A DNA stretch of 64,000 bases. It comes from Chthonomonas sp. (lineage in GTDB: Bacteria > Armatimonadota > Fimbriimonadia > Fimbriimonadales > Fimbriimonadaceae). The stretch lies in NCBI GenBank assembly GCA_016788585.1, contig JAEURP010000011.1, positions 1 through 64,000 of the forward strand, written 5' to 3'. A model generated the notes under the pieces. The model did not search any database and was not told the origin of the DNA. It saw nothing but the letters and a program-made list of their open reading frames with translations. Positions within the stretch are counted from its first letter, which is position 1; each line of letters starts with the position of its first letter. This document shows positions 28,323-38,147 of the stretch, piece after piece. The translations under genes were made by a program, and so were the position numbers.

Positions 28323-29257
28323 GGGTAAAGGATCAGGGTCATGGCGCGAAACTCCGCGTCGTCTTCTTTAGGCAAGGCAAATTGTCGTGGACCGTTGAGG
28401 AGCGGGTCCCATACGGTGACAGCAGCATCTGAAACTTCTTCGGCAAGGACGTAGTGGCCCTCGGCGAGCCAAATGTATGGAGGCTTTAGCGCCCGAAAGT
28501 CCGGTGCATTGAGGTCCTTTCCTTCTGCGGCAACGCCGTGAGCCACGAGCCCCTTCATGAGGTTAAGCATTGTCGTTCCAGACTCGTCTTGACCGACAGA
28601 CTTCGCAATATCTTTGAGAGAAGTCTTCTTGCCGAGTTTGCTTGCGAGATAGTATTGGATTACCTTTGGGCCGCAGGCGGCAATGGCAAGCTTCGTAGCC
28701 TCTTCCTGTTTGGCGATTGCGCTTTCATACAGGGCAATGTCATTGGGATCGTTTTCGCCGGCCTTCAGACGAGTTAAGCGGCGAAAGGCTTGCACAGCCA
28801 GATGGCTCGTGGGGCGTTCCTTAATGAACGCCCGAAACTCTTTCTTGGCCTCCTCTTCCTTCCCTTCCGCAACGAGGCATACAATGCTTTGATACTTCGC
28901 TTGGTCTGGAACTGAGCCGTAGTCCTGGTGCTTTGCTCCTTTACCCGAGTACTTCTGGTCAACGGCCTGGAAAACTTTGCGGGCTGCACTGTAGTTCTTG
29001 GACTTCCCCAGTGCGTAACCGGCTTCCATGGCTTTACGTGCAATTAGATCTCCGGACTTTGGGTCCTCTACGTTTCGCATACGATCTAGATCAGCTTCGA
29101 GTTGATCCACCATTTCGGCGGGCTTTGAGGCGATGAGCTTCTTATCCGCTTGCGTCAATACAGACGCACTCTGTCGTGGCCCTGAAGTCACGAGGAAGCT
29201 TAGTCCTGCGATCGCAAGAAGGGCGAGGACTATTGCAGACGGGACGGTTCGACTCAC
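28319..29257 (-). CDS. Membrane-anchored C39-like cysteine peptidase with helical repeats
   Basis: 312 aa from GTG 29257, directly after the upstream TAA and overlapping the RHS start by four bases. An N-terminal hydrophobic segment (IVLALLAIAGLSFLV, residues 9-23) anchors or exports it. Residues 35-165 are TPR-like helices. Residues about 185-312 resemble the bacteriocin-processing C39 fold: AACGPKVIQYYL (Cys195), EGHYVLAEEV (His268) and VWDP (Asp284), giving a complete Cys-His-Asp set. Known C39 domains cut after double glycine in exported peptides. Here the likely substrate is the co-encoded RHS protein or the 510-aa secreted protein (inference). Confidence 0.8.
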   Translation of the reverse strand: MSRTVPSAIVLALLAIAGLSFLVTSGPRQSASVLTQADKKLIASKPAEMVDQLEADLDRMRNVEDPKSGDLIARKAMEAGYALGKSKNYSAARKVFQAVDQKYSGKGAKHQDYGSVPDQAKYQSIVCLVAEGKEEEAKKEFRAFIKERPTSHLAVQAFRRLTRLKAGENDPNDIALYESAIAKQEEATKLAIAACGPKVIQYYLASKLGKKTSLKDIAKSVGQDESGTTMLNLMKGLVAHGVAAEGKDLNAPDFRALKPPYIWLAEGHYVLAEEVSDAAVTVWDPLLNGPRQFALPKEDDAEFRAMTLILYP

Positions 29258-30790
29258 TTAGGGAGCCACCCACGTACCATTTCTGATCCAGTCAATACGT
29301 TTAAATCGCCAGGAAGCTGCTTCAATCGGGTCCCGCACAATGTCCCACGACTTAGGAGTCATTGCTTCAACTATGCGGCCACTATTTGATGAGTCTGCGA
29401 GGAAGGGCTGACCAACGAAATAAAACCATGTTGGACCGAGCGTCGGCTCCGAAGTCGATTGAACATCGAGCCCAGCGGGATAAATAGCGAATAGTTGGTT
29501 GCTTCCAGTCACGGAGTCGCTCCCGAGGTTCCATGAGTAAATTGGTCCTTGCTCCCAGTAGTCTGTTCCGCCAGAAGTTCCAATATTCAGGATATCCACC
29601 GCGTTGGGTTCGGCGGTCGGAGAGCCGCTCGCCATGGTTACGGGCCACCGATAACTCCACCTCTTCTGGCTGCTGATGAGCTCCGAGAGTGACGTTGTCG
29701 TGGTTGACTGAGGCGCAGCGAGCCTCGTCGCGATCGTCCCCGTGGAGTAGCCAGGTGAGGTTTCTCGACCTAAGCTAAACAGGGACATGGCCCGACCGAT
29801 GCGGATTTGCCCCCCTCCCAGCGAGGGAAACGGAGCAACGCCCTGCAGAATAGCTCTGCCGCTCTTGTCTTTTGGAGAACCGGACGTTGCTGACCGGCCC
29901 AAAAAGAGGCCCCCTTTGTATACGGAATTGCTGAAGTCGACGAACTGCGCTGGCTCGTTGGGATCTGCGTCTGGTAAACCACCCGCCGAGTCGGGCTGCC
30001 CGTAGGTTATTCGCGTGTCAATAGAAAAGACATTTGTGATTTCGTCCTTTCGATAGTAGACTCGCACCGTTCGCTTCTCAAGTTCATAGTAGGTTCCCGT
30101 TTGCGAGACGAGCGACGTTGAACTGTGTGTATAAGTGCCGTATGACGTAAAACTGCCGTTAGGACTGTTACCGGGCGACCAGTAATCTTGCGTATGGCCC
30201 GTTCCAGAGAAGTGAGCCCGATGCAGATTGTAATCGAACGTTGTTACATGCTCAATAACGAATTCATAGTCGAAGTAATAGCTGGATGTGTAGGTCAGCG
30301 TGTCGGGGTATAGGGTCTTGGCGACATTGAGCGTGGGATCAACGAAAGCGACAGTCTGGCTAAGCGCGCTGGTGAGCCAGTCCGACGAGGAAATTGAAAG
30401 CCCCGATTGCGTATGCAATTGGCTTGACAACGTCTGCGTTATCGGACCTCCGCCAAGGTAGTACATGTAGCGATCCATGTCCGTAACCGTTGAGTTCGCG
30501 GTTCCGGTTGGCACAGGGTAAGTCAGCACATGGTTGTCACTCACATATCCTCCCGAACTGCTGCTTGAGGTTGGATCTTCGAGTTCGAAGAGGATCTTTA
30601 AGATCGCCTCGGAGTCAGTGCTTGTGGACATCTTCTCGAAGAAGAGCCTCCCTACCGACGGCGGCGTGATGGTAGGTCCTGCGTTGGCAAAACTCTGGCC
30701 AATCACGGGCAATGCAAGTAACGCCAAAAGATAGAGCGGCTTATGTGCACTGGCAGCAAATGGCGAAACGTCGTTTCGACTCCTTCTCAT
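29258..30790 (-). CDS. Secreted hypothetical protein heading the RHS operon
   Basis: 510 aa from ATG 30790 with AGGGG five bases upstream (a TTG precedes it). A charged N-terminus is followed by a hydrophobic export segment (PLYLLALLALPVIGQSFANA), so it is exported. The mature part is rich in Ser, Thr, Tyr and Gly with alternating beta-type patterns (LTYTSSYYFDYEFVIEHVTTF). It has a Trp-containing C-terminus (WRFKRIDWIRNGTW). No family is recognised. It is followed with no gap by the C39-like peptidase and then the RHS gene, so it is probably a dedicated partner, for example a shell, adhesin or cleavage substrate. Confidence 0.82.
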   Translation of the reverse strand: MRRSRNDVSPFAASAHKPLYLLALLALPVIGQSFANAGPTITPPSVGRLFFEKMSTSTDSEAILKILFELEDPTSSSSSGGYVSDNHVLTYPVPTGTANSTVTDMDRYMYYLGGGPITQTLSSQLHTQSGLSISSSDWLTSALSQTVAFVDPTLNVAKTLYPDTLTYTSSYYFDYEFVIEHVTTFDYNLHRAHFSGTGHTQDYWSPGNSPNGSFTSYGTYTHSSTSLVSQTGTYYELEKRTVRVYYRKDEITNVFSIDTRITYGQPDSAGGLPDADPNEPAQFVDFSNSVYKGGLFLGRSATSGSPKDKSGRAILQGVAPFPSLGGGQIRIGRAMSLFSLGRETSPGYSTGTIATRLAAPQSTTTTSLSELISSQKRWSYRWPVTMASGSPTAEPNAVDILNIGTSGGTDYWEQGPIYSWNLGSDSVTGSNQLFAIYPAGLDVQSTSEPTLGPTWFYFVGQPFLADSSNSGRIVEAMTPKSWDIVRDPIEAASWRFKRIDWIRNGTWVAP

Positions 30791-30953
30791 CAATCCCCTT
30801 CAAAGCAAAGGCCGCAATGCTCCTAGCAACCTTATGTGTAAGGATAGAGGAAATCGCTCCGGAAGTCGCAACTTTTTTTACTTTTTTCTTATTTTTTAAT
30901 CTGAACTCCCTCAATCGATTCAAGCCATAAAATGAGCTTGACAGGATGAAAGC

Positions 30954-31877
30954 TTAGTTGAGTCGAGCCATTACCGGTCGAGCCTTGAGCAAGGACTTTG
31001 CCCACCGTCGCGCGCTTGGCCTCATATCAGGTTTCTGACAACCGGCATCGAATGCCTCGGAAAAGAGGTCTATCAATACACTAAGCAATCGAACTAGTCG
31101 AACATCGCGAGGAGGCTCAACTCCGGGTTGCCGAACCAATGCATGCGGAAACCTCCCTCGTACCATGCGGTCCTCCACCGTGTGGAACTGTGCGTCTAGT
31201 CCCTCAAATGGGTGACGACCATTAAACAGTAACTGGAAGACGACTACAGCCAGTGCGAAGCAGTCCTGACCCTGGTCTCTAAACCTACCCACTCTTCCTG
31301 CCAGCACTTCGGGCGCGCTATACTCGGGCCTGCCCACCATGCACGGGTATATTCGCGTTCCTTGTCGAACCTGGAAGCTGTCGCAGTCAATGACCATGAT
31401 CGATGCATCCTGTCGCACTAAGATGTTCTGGTCATTGACATCCCCAATCACATGTCCTGCCGAGTGAATCTGATGCACCACCGTGGCCAGATTTGCCGCA
31501 ACACACGTGAGAAAGTCGAGACTTACTCCTGGACAGCGTGCTTTACGAAGCTTCGGAATGGTCACCTCGAAGAGGCGAACCGTTCCGATTCCAAATGGCA
31601 TCACCATGCCCTGGACCTGGCTGTTCCTGGGGTCAAGAAGAGCATCTATTGGCCACGCAATGGCTGGCCTAGCTAAGCTTTGACGTGGAGCCGTTTTAAG
31701 CATCGCCGCAAGTTTCTCTGCTTGCTCTGAAGTTGGTTCCTTGTACACCTTCGCAACCTGGGAAGGTTGCCCCCGAACCTTGTAAACGGTCGCCTCGCCT
31801 CCTTGCCCGATAGCGTCTCCCTGAACTCGTATGGTCTTGCCGGTCTTAAGGGACCGGAATAAGGTCGGACTAGCCAC
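30954..31877 (-). CDS. Atypical protein kinase of TerY-P / YegI type
   Basis: 307 aa from GTG 31877, chosen because GGAGG lies just upstream and the codon overlaps the phosphatase stop; earlier starts would overlap it by up to 74 bases. Kinase signatures: glycine loop IGQGGEATVYKV (from residue 23), AKVYK lysine, and catalytic loop IGDVNDQN (144-151) with Gly-Asp in place of His-Arg-Asp but keeping Asp146 and Asn151. The DFG-like segment is DCDSFQV (164-170), then GRPEYSAPEVL and a conserved DCFALAVVVFQLL helix. The GD...N and DCDSFQ variants are those described for the kinase of TerY-P triads. It is encoded after the vWA and PP2C genes. Confidence 0.9.
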   Translation of the reverse strand: MASPTLFRSLKTGKTIRVQGDAIGQGGEATVYKVRGQPSQVAKVYKEPTSEQAEKLAAMLKTAPRQSLARPAIAWPIDALLDPRNSQVQGMVMPFGIGTVRLFEVTIPKLRKARCPGVSLDFLTCVAANLATVVHQIHSAGHVIGDVNDQNILVRQDASIMVIDCDSFQVRQGTRIYPCMVGRPEYSAPEVLAGRVGRFRDQGQDCFALAVVVFQLLFNGRHPFEGLDAQFHTVEDRMVRGRFPHALVRQPGVEPPRDVRLVRLLSVLIDLFSEAFDAGCQKPDMRPSARRWAKSLLKARPVMARLN

Positions 31878-32736
31878 TCCAACCCTCCGATGAGGCAATG
31901 ACGAGCGTACAGTCGTCATCGGTGACGCGCCGTACCCGCTCACTATCTAGCAGGGCTTTCAAGTCGTTGTCCGCCAGGTCAGCGCTCCACAATGGCTCCA
32001 AGAACGGCAGGAACGGTTCTCCCCGTACAAGTGCAATGCCCTCTAGTCCGTCTGAGAAGATCGCAATGTCCTGTATCCCAGCACGGTGCACCTTACTAAC
32101 AAGCATTTCTTCGTCCGGGAACCCCAGAAAATACGACGCGTTGGCGTACTCACCCTTGGCTGGAGCCGCTACGGTTGTAGCCCGACCGTCGGCTTCGCGA
32201 ACAACACAGGTGCAGTCGCCAATACTGGCGACTGCGATGAAGTCCTTGGTTGCTACGGCAACAACCAAGGTTGAGGCGAGGTCTTGTGTAAGTACACCGA
32301 GTGCCTCTGCGCCAGATTGGATGGCATGCTGGGCACGACCAACAGCATGCCTCAACAGATCCAGCAAGCCTGCATCAGTTACGCTCCGACCGAGGCCAGC
32401 TACGAGAGCCGTATGAGCTGCCTTCGTTGCCAGACGTGAACCGACGTTGCTGAAATGAGCGCTGCCCATTCCGTCGGCCAAGACCGCAACAAGGTACTCA
32501 TCATGGACACTTACCATGCAGTAATCATCGCTACCTCGCATGCGCTCGATGTGACTGGAGCCCGGAACTGAGGCCGAATTCACCCGCCACTTGAGAACTG
32601 GAACGACTTCTACTTGCGGCACAGAAACTTCTTGAAGAAGGGGGGTTCCCCCCCTCTTCAAAAGCCTCGGCAGTTGCCACGGTGTAGACCGTCTTCTCGC
32701 CGAGCAACGACGACCTTGTAGCAAGGACGTGATCAT
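31870..32736 (-). CDS. PP2C-family protein phosphatase of the TerY-P-like triad
   Basis: 288 aa, overlapping the vWA gene stop by four bases and followed by the kinase. Metal-binding motifs of PP2C are intact: GSDDYC (68-73), LADGMGSAH (87-95), SIGDC (171-175), FSDGLEG (227-233) and TDDDC (272-276). It should dephosphorylate Ser/Thr, plausibly reversing the adjacent kinase. The first 45 residues are a basic, Pro-rich extension without a domain; the in-frame region could begin later, but the four-base overlap supports the long form. Confidence 0.92.
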   Translation of the reverse strand: MITSLLQGRRCSARRRSTPWQLPRLLKRGGTPLLQEVSVPQVEVVPVLKWRVNSASVPGSSHIERMRGSDDYCMVSVHDEYLVAVLADGMGSAHFSNVGSRLATKAAHTALVAGLGRSVTDAGLLDLLRHAVGRAQHAIQSGAEALGVLTQDLASTLVVAVATKDFIAVASIGDCTCVVREADGRATTVAAPAKGEYANASYFLGFPDEEMLVSKVHRAGIQDIAIFSDGLEGIALVRGEPFLPFLEPLWSADLADNDLKALLDSERVRRVTDDDCTLVIASSEGWSG

Positions 32737-33419
32737 GAAACGGTCTCCCAGTCGTTTTCGATCGGAACGGTTACTTGGTGGCCAGCAGTAGTGCGTGTCA
32801 AGGTCTTGAACGATGCGGAGACAAACAAGAACAGATCCTTGAACTTGCTTGCCTTGAGTTCAATAGGCGAGCGCGCTGGGCTGAGCTGCTTCAGGAGGTT
32901 CATGTCTGCGCCTTCGACGCCGACGCAAAAGATTGATGCTTTGTGCATCTCCTCCGCTTCTTTCGCCCGGCGCATTGCCTCATCGAGGTACTCAGGGTCG
33001 GTGGGTTCCCCATCGGTGATGAGGAACACCCAGGGACGGAGATAGTCAATGCCAGACGCCCGCAACATACGCTTGCGATCTTCAAGGGCATCGAGAGCCC
33101 CGATGAGTGCCTGGCACAGCGATGTGCCTCCACTGGTCGTGAACTTCTGGGCAACCAAGTCATCCGCCGTTTTCCAGCCCTGACTCATGTCGAAGGTATC
33201 GGCAAACGGCACGATGAGCGGCTCAATGGACACCGAAGCCTTGGTGTCAGACTGAAGGTCGGCGATAAAGGCCTCGAATCCAGCATTGAGTTGATCAAGC
33301 TTGGCTCCTTCCATGCTGAGGGAGGTATCCAAAAGGATCACTGCTGGGACGCGTCGTGTGGTGTTCTCGCCTATTTCATTCGGGAGGACAACTGAGATTG
33401 CTTGTGTGGATTTATTCAT
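32733..33419 (-). CDS. TerY-like von Willebrand factor A protein
   Basis: 228 aa, ATG 33419. Complete MIDAS: DTSLSM (31-36), the TSGGTSL threonine region (95-101) and LITDGEP (133-139). It has the short vWA-only architecture of TerY. In the TerY-P arrangement (vWA, PP2C phosphatase, kinase) the vWA protein is thought to present the metal-dependent target or scaffold, and such triads are predicted to act in stress or anti-phage responses. Here all three genes overlap and run in one direction, and sit inside a mobile element. No TerC or TerD gene is in the window. Confidence 0.9.
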   Translation of the reverse strand: MNKSTQAISVVLPNEIGENTTRRVPAVILLDTSLSMEGAKLDQLNAGFEAFIADLQSDTKASVSIEPLIVPFADTFDMSQGWKTADDLVAQKFTTSGGTSLCQALIGALDALEDRKRMLRASGIDYLRPWVFLITDGEPTDPEYLDEAMRRAKEAEEMHKASIFCVGVEGADMNLLKQLSPARSPIELKASKFKDLFLFVSASFKTLTRTTAGHQVTVPIENDWETVS

Positions 33420-33736
33420 GGTGTTAACCTACTAGCGATCAGGGCTTTCTGACCGTCACCAGCTATAAGTAAACTGCCCTAGTGAAACACGGGATTCTCT
33501 GGGAAATCGCGATAAACACCGTACAAATACGGGCTACTTGCTTTGTAGCCCTCCTCCGCAAGCAGCAGCAGGTGTAGCCCTGCTTGAAGTGATTGGGTTC
33601 AAGTTGGGTCTGTTTCCAAACCCGACATTCCTGCAATTTATGCAGAATCTTTACCCTTCTTCGAGCCTCGTGAGAATGCCGGATTCGCTCTGGAATGCCG
33701 TGATTGTCTGCCTTTCAGACCTTAGAGTCTGCAGCC
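33420..33736. promoter_or_regulatory. Divergent intergenic region, TerY-like versus ATPase genes
   Basis: 317 bases between divergently transcribed genes. It holds an inverted repeat GGGCTAC, seven-base loop, GTAGCCC near 33532-33552, and a second TGTAGCCCTGC copy near 33571. TAGAGT (33723-33728) lies eight bases before the ATPase ATG. A 73-aa frame here (33538-33759) lacks any protein-like signal. Otherwise no gene is seen. Confidence 0.45.
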
Positions 33737-35089
33737 ATGAATCTCACAGACTTCATTGAATTTGCACTGGCAAAGATGGCTTGTCGGACCAACGACCGCG
33801 AGCCAACTGGCCCAAGTAGTCCATCGCCTGGCTTCCTGCTCGGTCACGATCCGGTAACGCATTCGCCGGTGCATCTCCACCTAAAGGACCGGCGCAAGCA
33901 CCTTTATGTCGTTGGCGCGAGTGGATGTGGAAAGACTAATCTCCTCCTTCGCCTACTGGACGACGATGTGAATGAGAATCGCAATGCAATTGTCATTGAC
34001 TTACGCGGCGACCTGGTGGACAGGGTCATCAAGCGACTCGCACCAGAGAGAATCAACGGGAACCAAATCCACTTGTTGGACTTTCGGAACGAAGTACATG
34101 CGGTTCCCTTTAATCCACTAGTTGGTCCTGGAAATGCGTACCGACGCGCCCTCCATCTGCTTGAGATCATCAAGGAAAGCTCGCCGAGTTGGGGCGTTCA
34201 ACTGGAAGAAACCATACGATTCTGTCTCATCGCGCTCGCTGAATCGCACGGTTCCATCTTAGATGTTGAGTTACTCCTCACGGACGGCGGGTTCCGAAGC
34301 AAGGTGCTTGGCAAATGTCGAGACGAGCAAACGTTGCGCTTCTTCGCTCGCTTTAGCAGACTCAGCCCGAGCCAGCAAACAACACTCACGCTCCCGGTGC
34401 TCAACAAGCTATCACCATTCTGGAGTGTTCCGCATATTCGCCAGACATTATCCTCGCGGCAATCCCTTGAATGGGGAGAGTGGATAGATAGGAAGGGCCA
34501 CATAGTCCTCATTGCCCTTGCCGCCCACAGTTATCCAGGTCTCGCCCAGACCATAGGCGGGCTTATCGTCGCTTCCATCCAGGAGGCAGTGATGGCTCGC
34601 GCCGATCAACCGCAAGGTTCACGAGTACCCATAACGTTGTATCTCGATGAATTCGAAACGATGGCAACGCCTACTTTTAGCACGATCATTGCCGAAGGGC
34701 GACGATTTGGCTTGTCGCTGCTACTGGCTCATCAAAACATCGCACAAATTGAGTCCCGGCTTCGGCAGACGATTCTGGGCAATGTGCAAACAAGTCTCTA
34801 CTTCCAGTGCTCGGCACATGATGCAACTCAGCTTGCTCGGGACATAGTTACACCGATTCAACCCAATGTCCTGAGGCAAAAGCTATCGTCCAGCCCCGTT
34901 GGGGTTGCATTCTTGAACAGGCGCGGTAAGCCCTCGACCATCGTGGCGACGTTCCACGAACCAGACCCCGAACTCAGCGAGGATGAGCTTCGAGAAAGAA
35001 AGCACATCCTTCAGATTCAGAAGAAGTTTGTGCCGAGAAAAGCACTTAATCGCCAGGAGGTTCGCCATGAGCGTCGTCCATTCATCTAG
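33737..35089 (+). CDS. VirD4/TraG-like DNA transfer ATPase
   Basis: 450 aa from ATG 33737; an earlier non-ATG codon 11 residues upstream is possible. Walker A VGASGCGKTN (residues about 63-72), Walker B ITLYLDEFE (about 306-314), and a following GRRFGLSLLLAHQNIAQ segment that is typical of coupling proteins and HerA-type ATPases. In conjugation such ATPases recruit and pump DNA. There is no N-terminal membrane segment, unlike classic VirD4, so it is closer to soluble TraG/HerA-like forms found with replication-relaxation proteins in mobile elements. The next gene overlaps by 23 bases. Confidence 0.85.
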   Translation: MNLTDFIEFALAKMACRTNDREPTGPSSPSPGFLLGHDPVTHSPVHLHLKDRRKHLYVVGASGCGKTNLLLRLLDDDVNENRNAIVIDLRGDLVDRVIKRLAPERINGNQIHLLDFRNEVHAVPFNPLVGPGNAYRRALHLLEIIKESSPSWGVQLEETIRFCLIALAESHGSILDVELLLTDGGFRSKVLGKCRDEQTLRFFARFSRLSPSQQTTLTLPVLNKLSPFWSVPHIRQTLSSRQSLEWGEWIDRKGHIVLIALAAHSYPGLAQTIGGLIVASIQEAVMARADQPQGSRVPITLYLDEFETMATPTFSTIIAEGRRFGLSLLLAHQNIAQIESRLRQTILGNVQTSLYFQCSAHDATQLARDIVTPIQPNVLRQKLSSSPVGVAFLNRRGKPSTIVATFHEPDPELSEDELRERKHILQIQKKFVPRKALNRQEVRHERRPFI

Positions 35090-35870
35090 GTGTGTTCTGC
35101 AACAGCGAGACCGACGACTTCTCGTTGATCTATATGGTCATAAGGTGCTTTCCCGGGACCACTTCATTGAGCTTGGACATTTCAAGTCCGTTGCGAGATG
35201 CAACGCACGTCTCCTGCGCCTCCGCCAGGGTGGATTCATCAAGCTACTGCGCCATCCCGCCTGGGGAAGCTCTTCTGCCTCACACTACATGCTGAGCGGC
35301 AAGGCTATCGCTGTCATTGCTGAAGCACTCGATAGACCTCCCTCCGAAGTCGCTCGCCAGATCAATGCAAAACCTGCCTTGCTCTACCTAGAGCACACGC
35401 TTCTGCTTGCCAATCTGCGCTGCCTCTTCACCAAGGCACTTGCGAGTAAACGCACGCCCTTCACGTGGCTTCCGGAGGGCCTGTGCCTTCATCGCTACCA
35501 GGTTGGTCTGGATGCGCGCGTCATCAAGCCAGACTCATTTGTCCGGTGGGGCGTAGATGATCAGGTTCAGAATTGGCTCATTGAGTTAGATTTGGGGCAC
35601 GCTTCGCTCCCTGCCCTGCGAAGGAAACTCGAGAACTACGCTAACTACTTTGCCGATGGTGCTTGCCACGATGCGTACGGGAGAGGCCGATTCGGAATTC
35701 TCTTCATCACCACGGGCGAGCGTCGTGTACGGGCGATTCTGGATGTTCTGACTACATATCCCGCGCTCAAAGGGTATGTAGTCAGTCAATCGAGTCTGGT
35801 CCTTAGCCCATTCGAAACAGACTGGCAATCCGTGAGCGGCCCGGTGTCTCTAATGGAGGCCATGGCATGA
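35067..35870 (+). CDS. Replication-relaxation-type protein
   Basis: 267 aa from ATG 35067, with AGGAGG upstream and a 23-base overlap with the ATPase stop. The N-terminal winged-helix part (RDRRLLVDLYGHKVLSRDHF, RLRQGGFIKLLRH) and the C-terminal nuclease-like part (LIELDLGHASLPALRRKLENY, GRFGILFITTGERR) match the pattern of the replication-relaxation family (PF13814), which is found on plasmids and integrative elements. It is thought to start DNA transfer or replication. Catalytic residues are not assigned here. It may replace the missing relaxase. Confidence 0.78.
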   Translation: MSVVHSSRCVLQQRDRRLLVDLYGHKVLSRDHFIELGHFKSVARCNARLLRLRQGGFIKLLRHPAWGSSSASHYMLSGKAIAVIAEALDRPPSEVARQINAKPALLYLEHTLLLANLRCLFTKALASKRTPFTWLPEGLCLHRYQVGLDARVIKPDSFVRWGVDDQVQNWLIELDLGHASLPALRRKLENYANYFADGACHDAYGRGRFGILFITTGERRVRAILDVLTTYPALKGYVVSQSSLVLSPFETDWQSVSGPVSLMEAMA

Positions 35871-36406
35871 TTATTTGCAAACACTGCCGAGAGTCTTGGC
35901 CAACTGACGCTCAGTTCTGTGGTTCTTGCGGTGGTTCGTTCAAAGGGAGGCGATGCCGCAAGGGTCACCTGAGCCCCAAGCGAGCAAGCGCCTGCGTCAC
36001 GTGCGGCTCGCATGACTTGACCGACTTTGCTGATAGCCTGCATCTTGGCACGCGGGCGCGAATCCTGGCCTGTATAGTCATGCTCGTCGCCTTGCGTATC
36101 TTGTCCGTGCATGCATGGAGCGTGCTCCAAACGACTGATTGGCTTCTTGGCCTCGTGCTCCCATTCCGTCCCCTTGCCACTGCCTTACAGATTGTATCGG
36201 TGGTTATCGTCTGGCTGACTTTCCGGAGCCTACTTGTTCTCTTTGCACGTGAGGCCGACGGGCGATTCAAGGCAGTGTCGGACGTTTGGAGGCCATTCGT
36301 CAAGGCTGGCTTCAGGGCTCTCTACTATGCCGCTAGGTACGGGGGGACAATGGTTAAGCGAGTTGTGGTAGGTAGTGAGCAGCCCAAGTCTGGGAGGAAA
36401 CGCTAA
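35867..36406 (+). CDS. Double zinc-ribbon membrane protein
   Basis: 179 aa, overlapping the previous stop by four bases. N-terminal zinc ribbons: CKHC, CGSC, a Cys-Lys-Gly-His patch and CVTC in residues 4-47. Two membrane segments follow (ILACIVMLVALRILSVHAWSV and LATALQIVSVVIVWLTF), then a basic tail. It presumably sits in the inner membrane with the ribbons in the cytoplasm. It belongs to the element's core module; the exact role is unknown. Confidence 0.78.
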   Translation: MIICKHCRESWPTDAQFCGSCGGSFKGRRCRKGHLSPKRASACVTCGSHDLTDFADSLHLGTRARILACIVMLVALRILSVHAWSVLQTTDWLLGLVLPFRPLATALQIVSVVIVWLTFRSLLVLFAREADGRFKAVSDVWRPFVKAGFRALYYAARYGGTMVKRVVVGSEQPKSGRKR

Positions 36407-36408
36407 TC

Positions 36409-36621
36409 ATGGCTCGGTCTAAGAAAGTGCCAATTGAGAGTCGTGGTAGTCTTACCCTGAATGAGGCCATGATTTACGTTGGCCTTGGCTACTCCAAAGC
36501 CCGTAAACTCGTCGCTGATGGCATCTGGGCCGCTTACCGGAATGGGCGAGAAATCCGCGTACTAAAGCGCTCCCTCGATGAGTGGATGGAACTGCAAGTT
36601 GCCGAGAGCTTTCTCGGCTAA
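36409..36621 (+). CDS. Excisionase-like helix-turn-helix protein
   Basis: 70 aa, AGGAAA upstream. The MerR/excisionase-type fold reads LTLNEAMIYVGLGYSKARKLVADG, then IWAAYRNGREIRVLKRSLDEWM, which is the usual one-helix-turn-helix plus wing with a DWM-like end. It lies eight bases before the integrase. It probably sets the direction of recombination at the att sites. Confidence 0.85.
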   Translation: MARSKKVPIESRGSLTLNEAMIYVGLGYSKARKLVADGIWAAYRNGREIRVLKRSLDEWMELQVAESFLG

Positions 36622-36629
36622 GGACTAAT

Positions 36630-37967
<1,338 letters not shown>

Positions 37968-38081
37968 GTGAGGTTCGTTATACCCTTGAACGACCCCCGG
38001 CGTCCATACTGGGAACAAAGTTGGGGGAGGGCCCGCGTATTGCGAGGTGAGCGAACTCCGGCTCGAATTAGTGCCACCGTC

Positions 38082-38110
38082 TTGACACATGTACATTTGT
38101 CTACTATAAT
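38082..38110 (+). promoter_or_regulatory. Perfect-consensus promoter with palindromic operator
   Basis: TTGACA (38082-38087), 17-base spacer, TATAAT (38105-38110). Between the boxes lies an 18-bp near-perfect palindrome (38084-38101; 8 of 9 positions match, central ATGTACAT). A regulator bound there would block RNA polymerase. It drives the SnoaL-like gene at 38148. Confidence 0.85.
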
Positions 38111-38147
38111 AAGATCAGGCGGCAATTCCGCTAGGAGATAACCAAAA

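Noticed and set aside
33538-33759. 73-codon plus-strand frame upstream of the ATPase gene
   Set aside because: No start signal, no domain, overlaps the ATPase start; more likely regulatory DNA.
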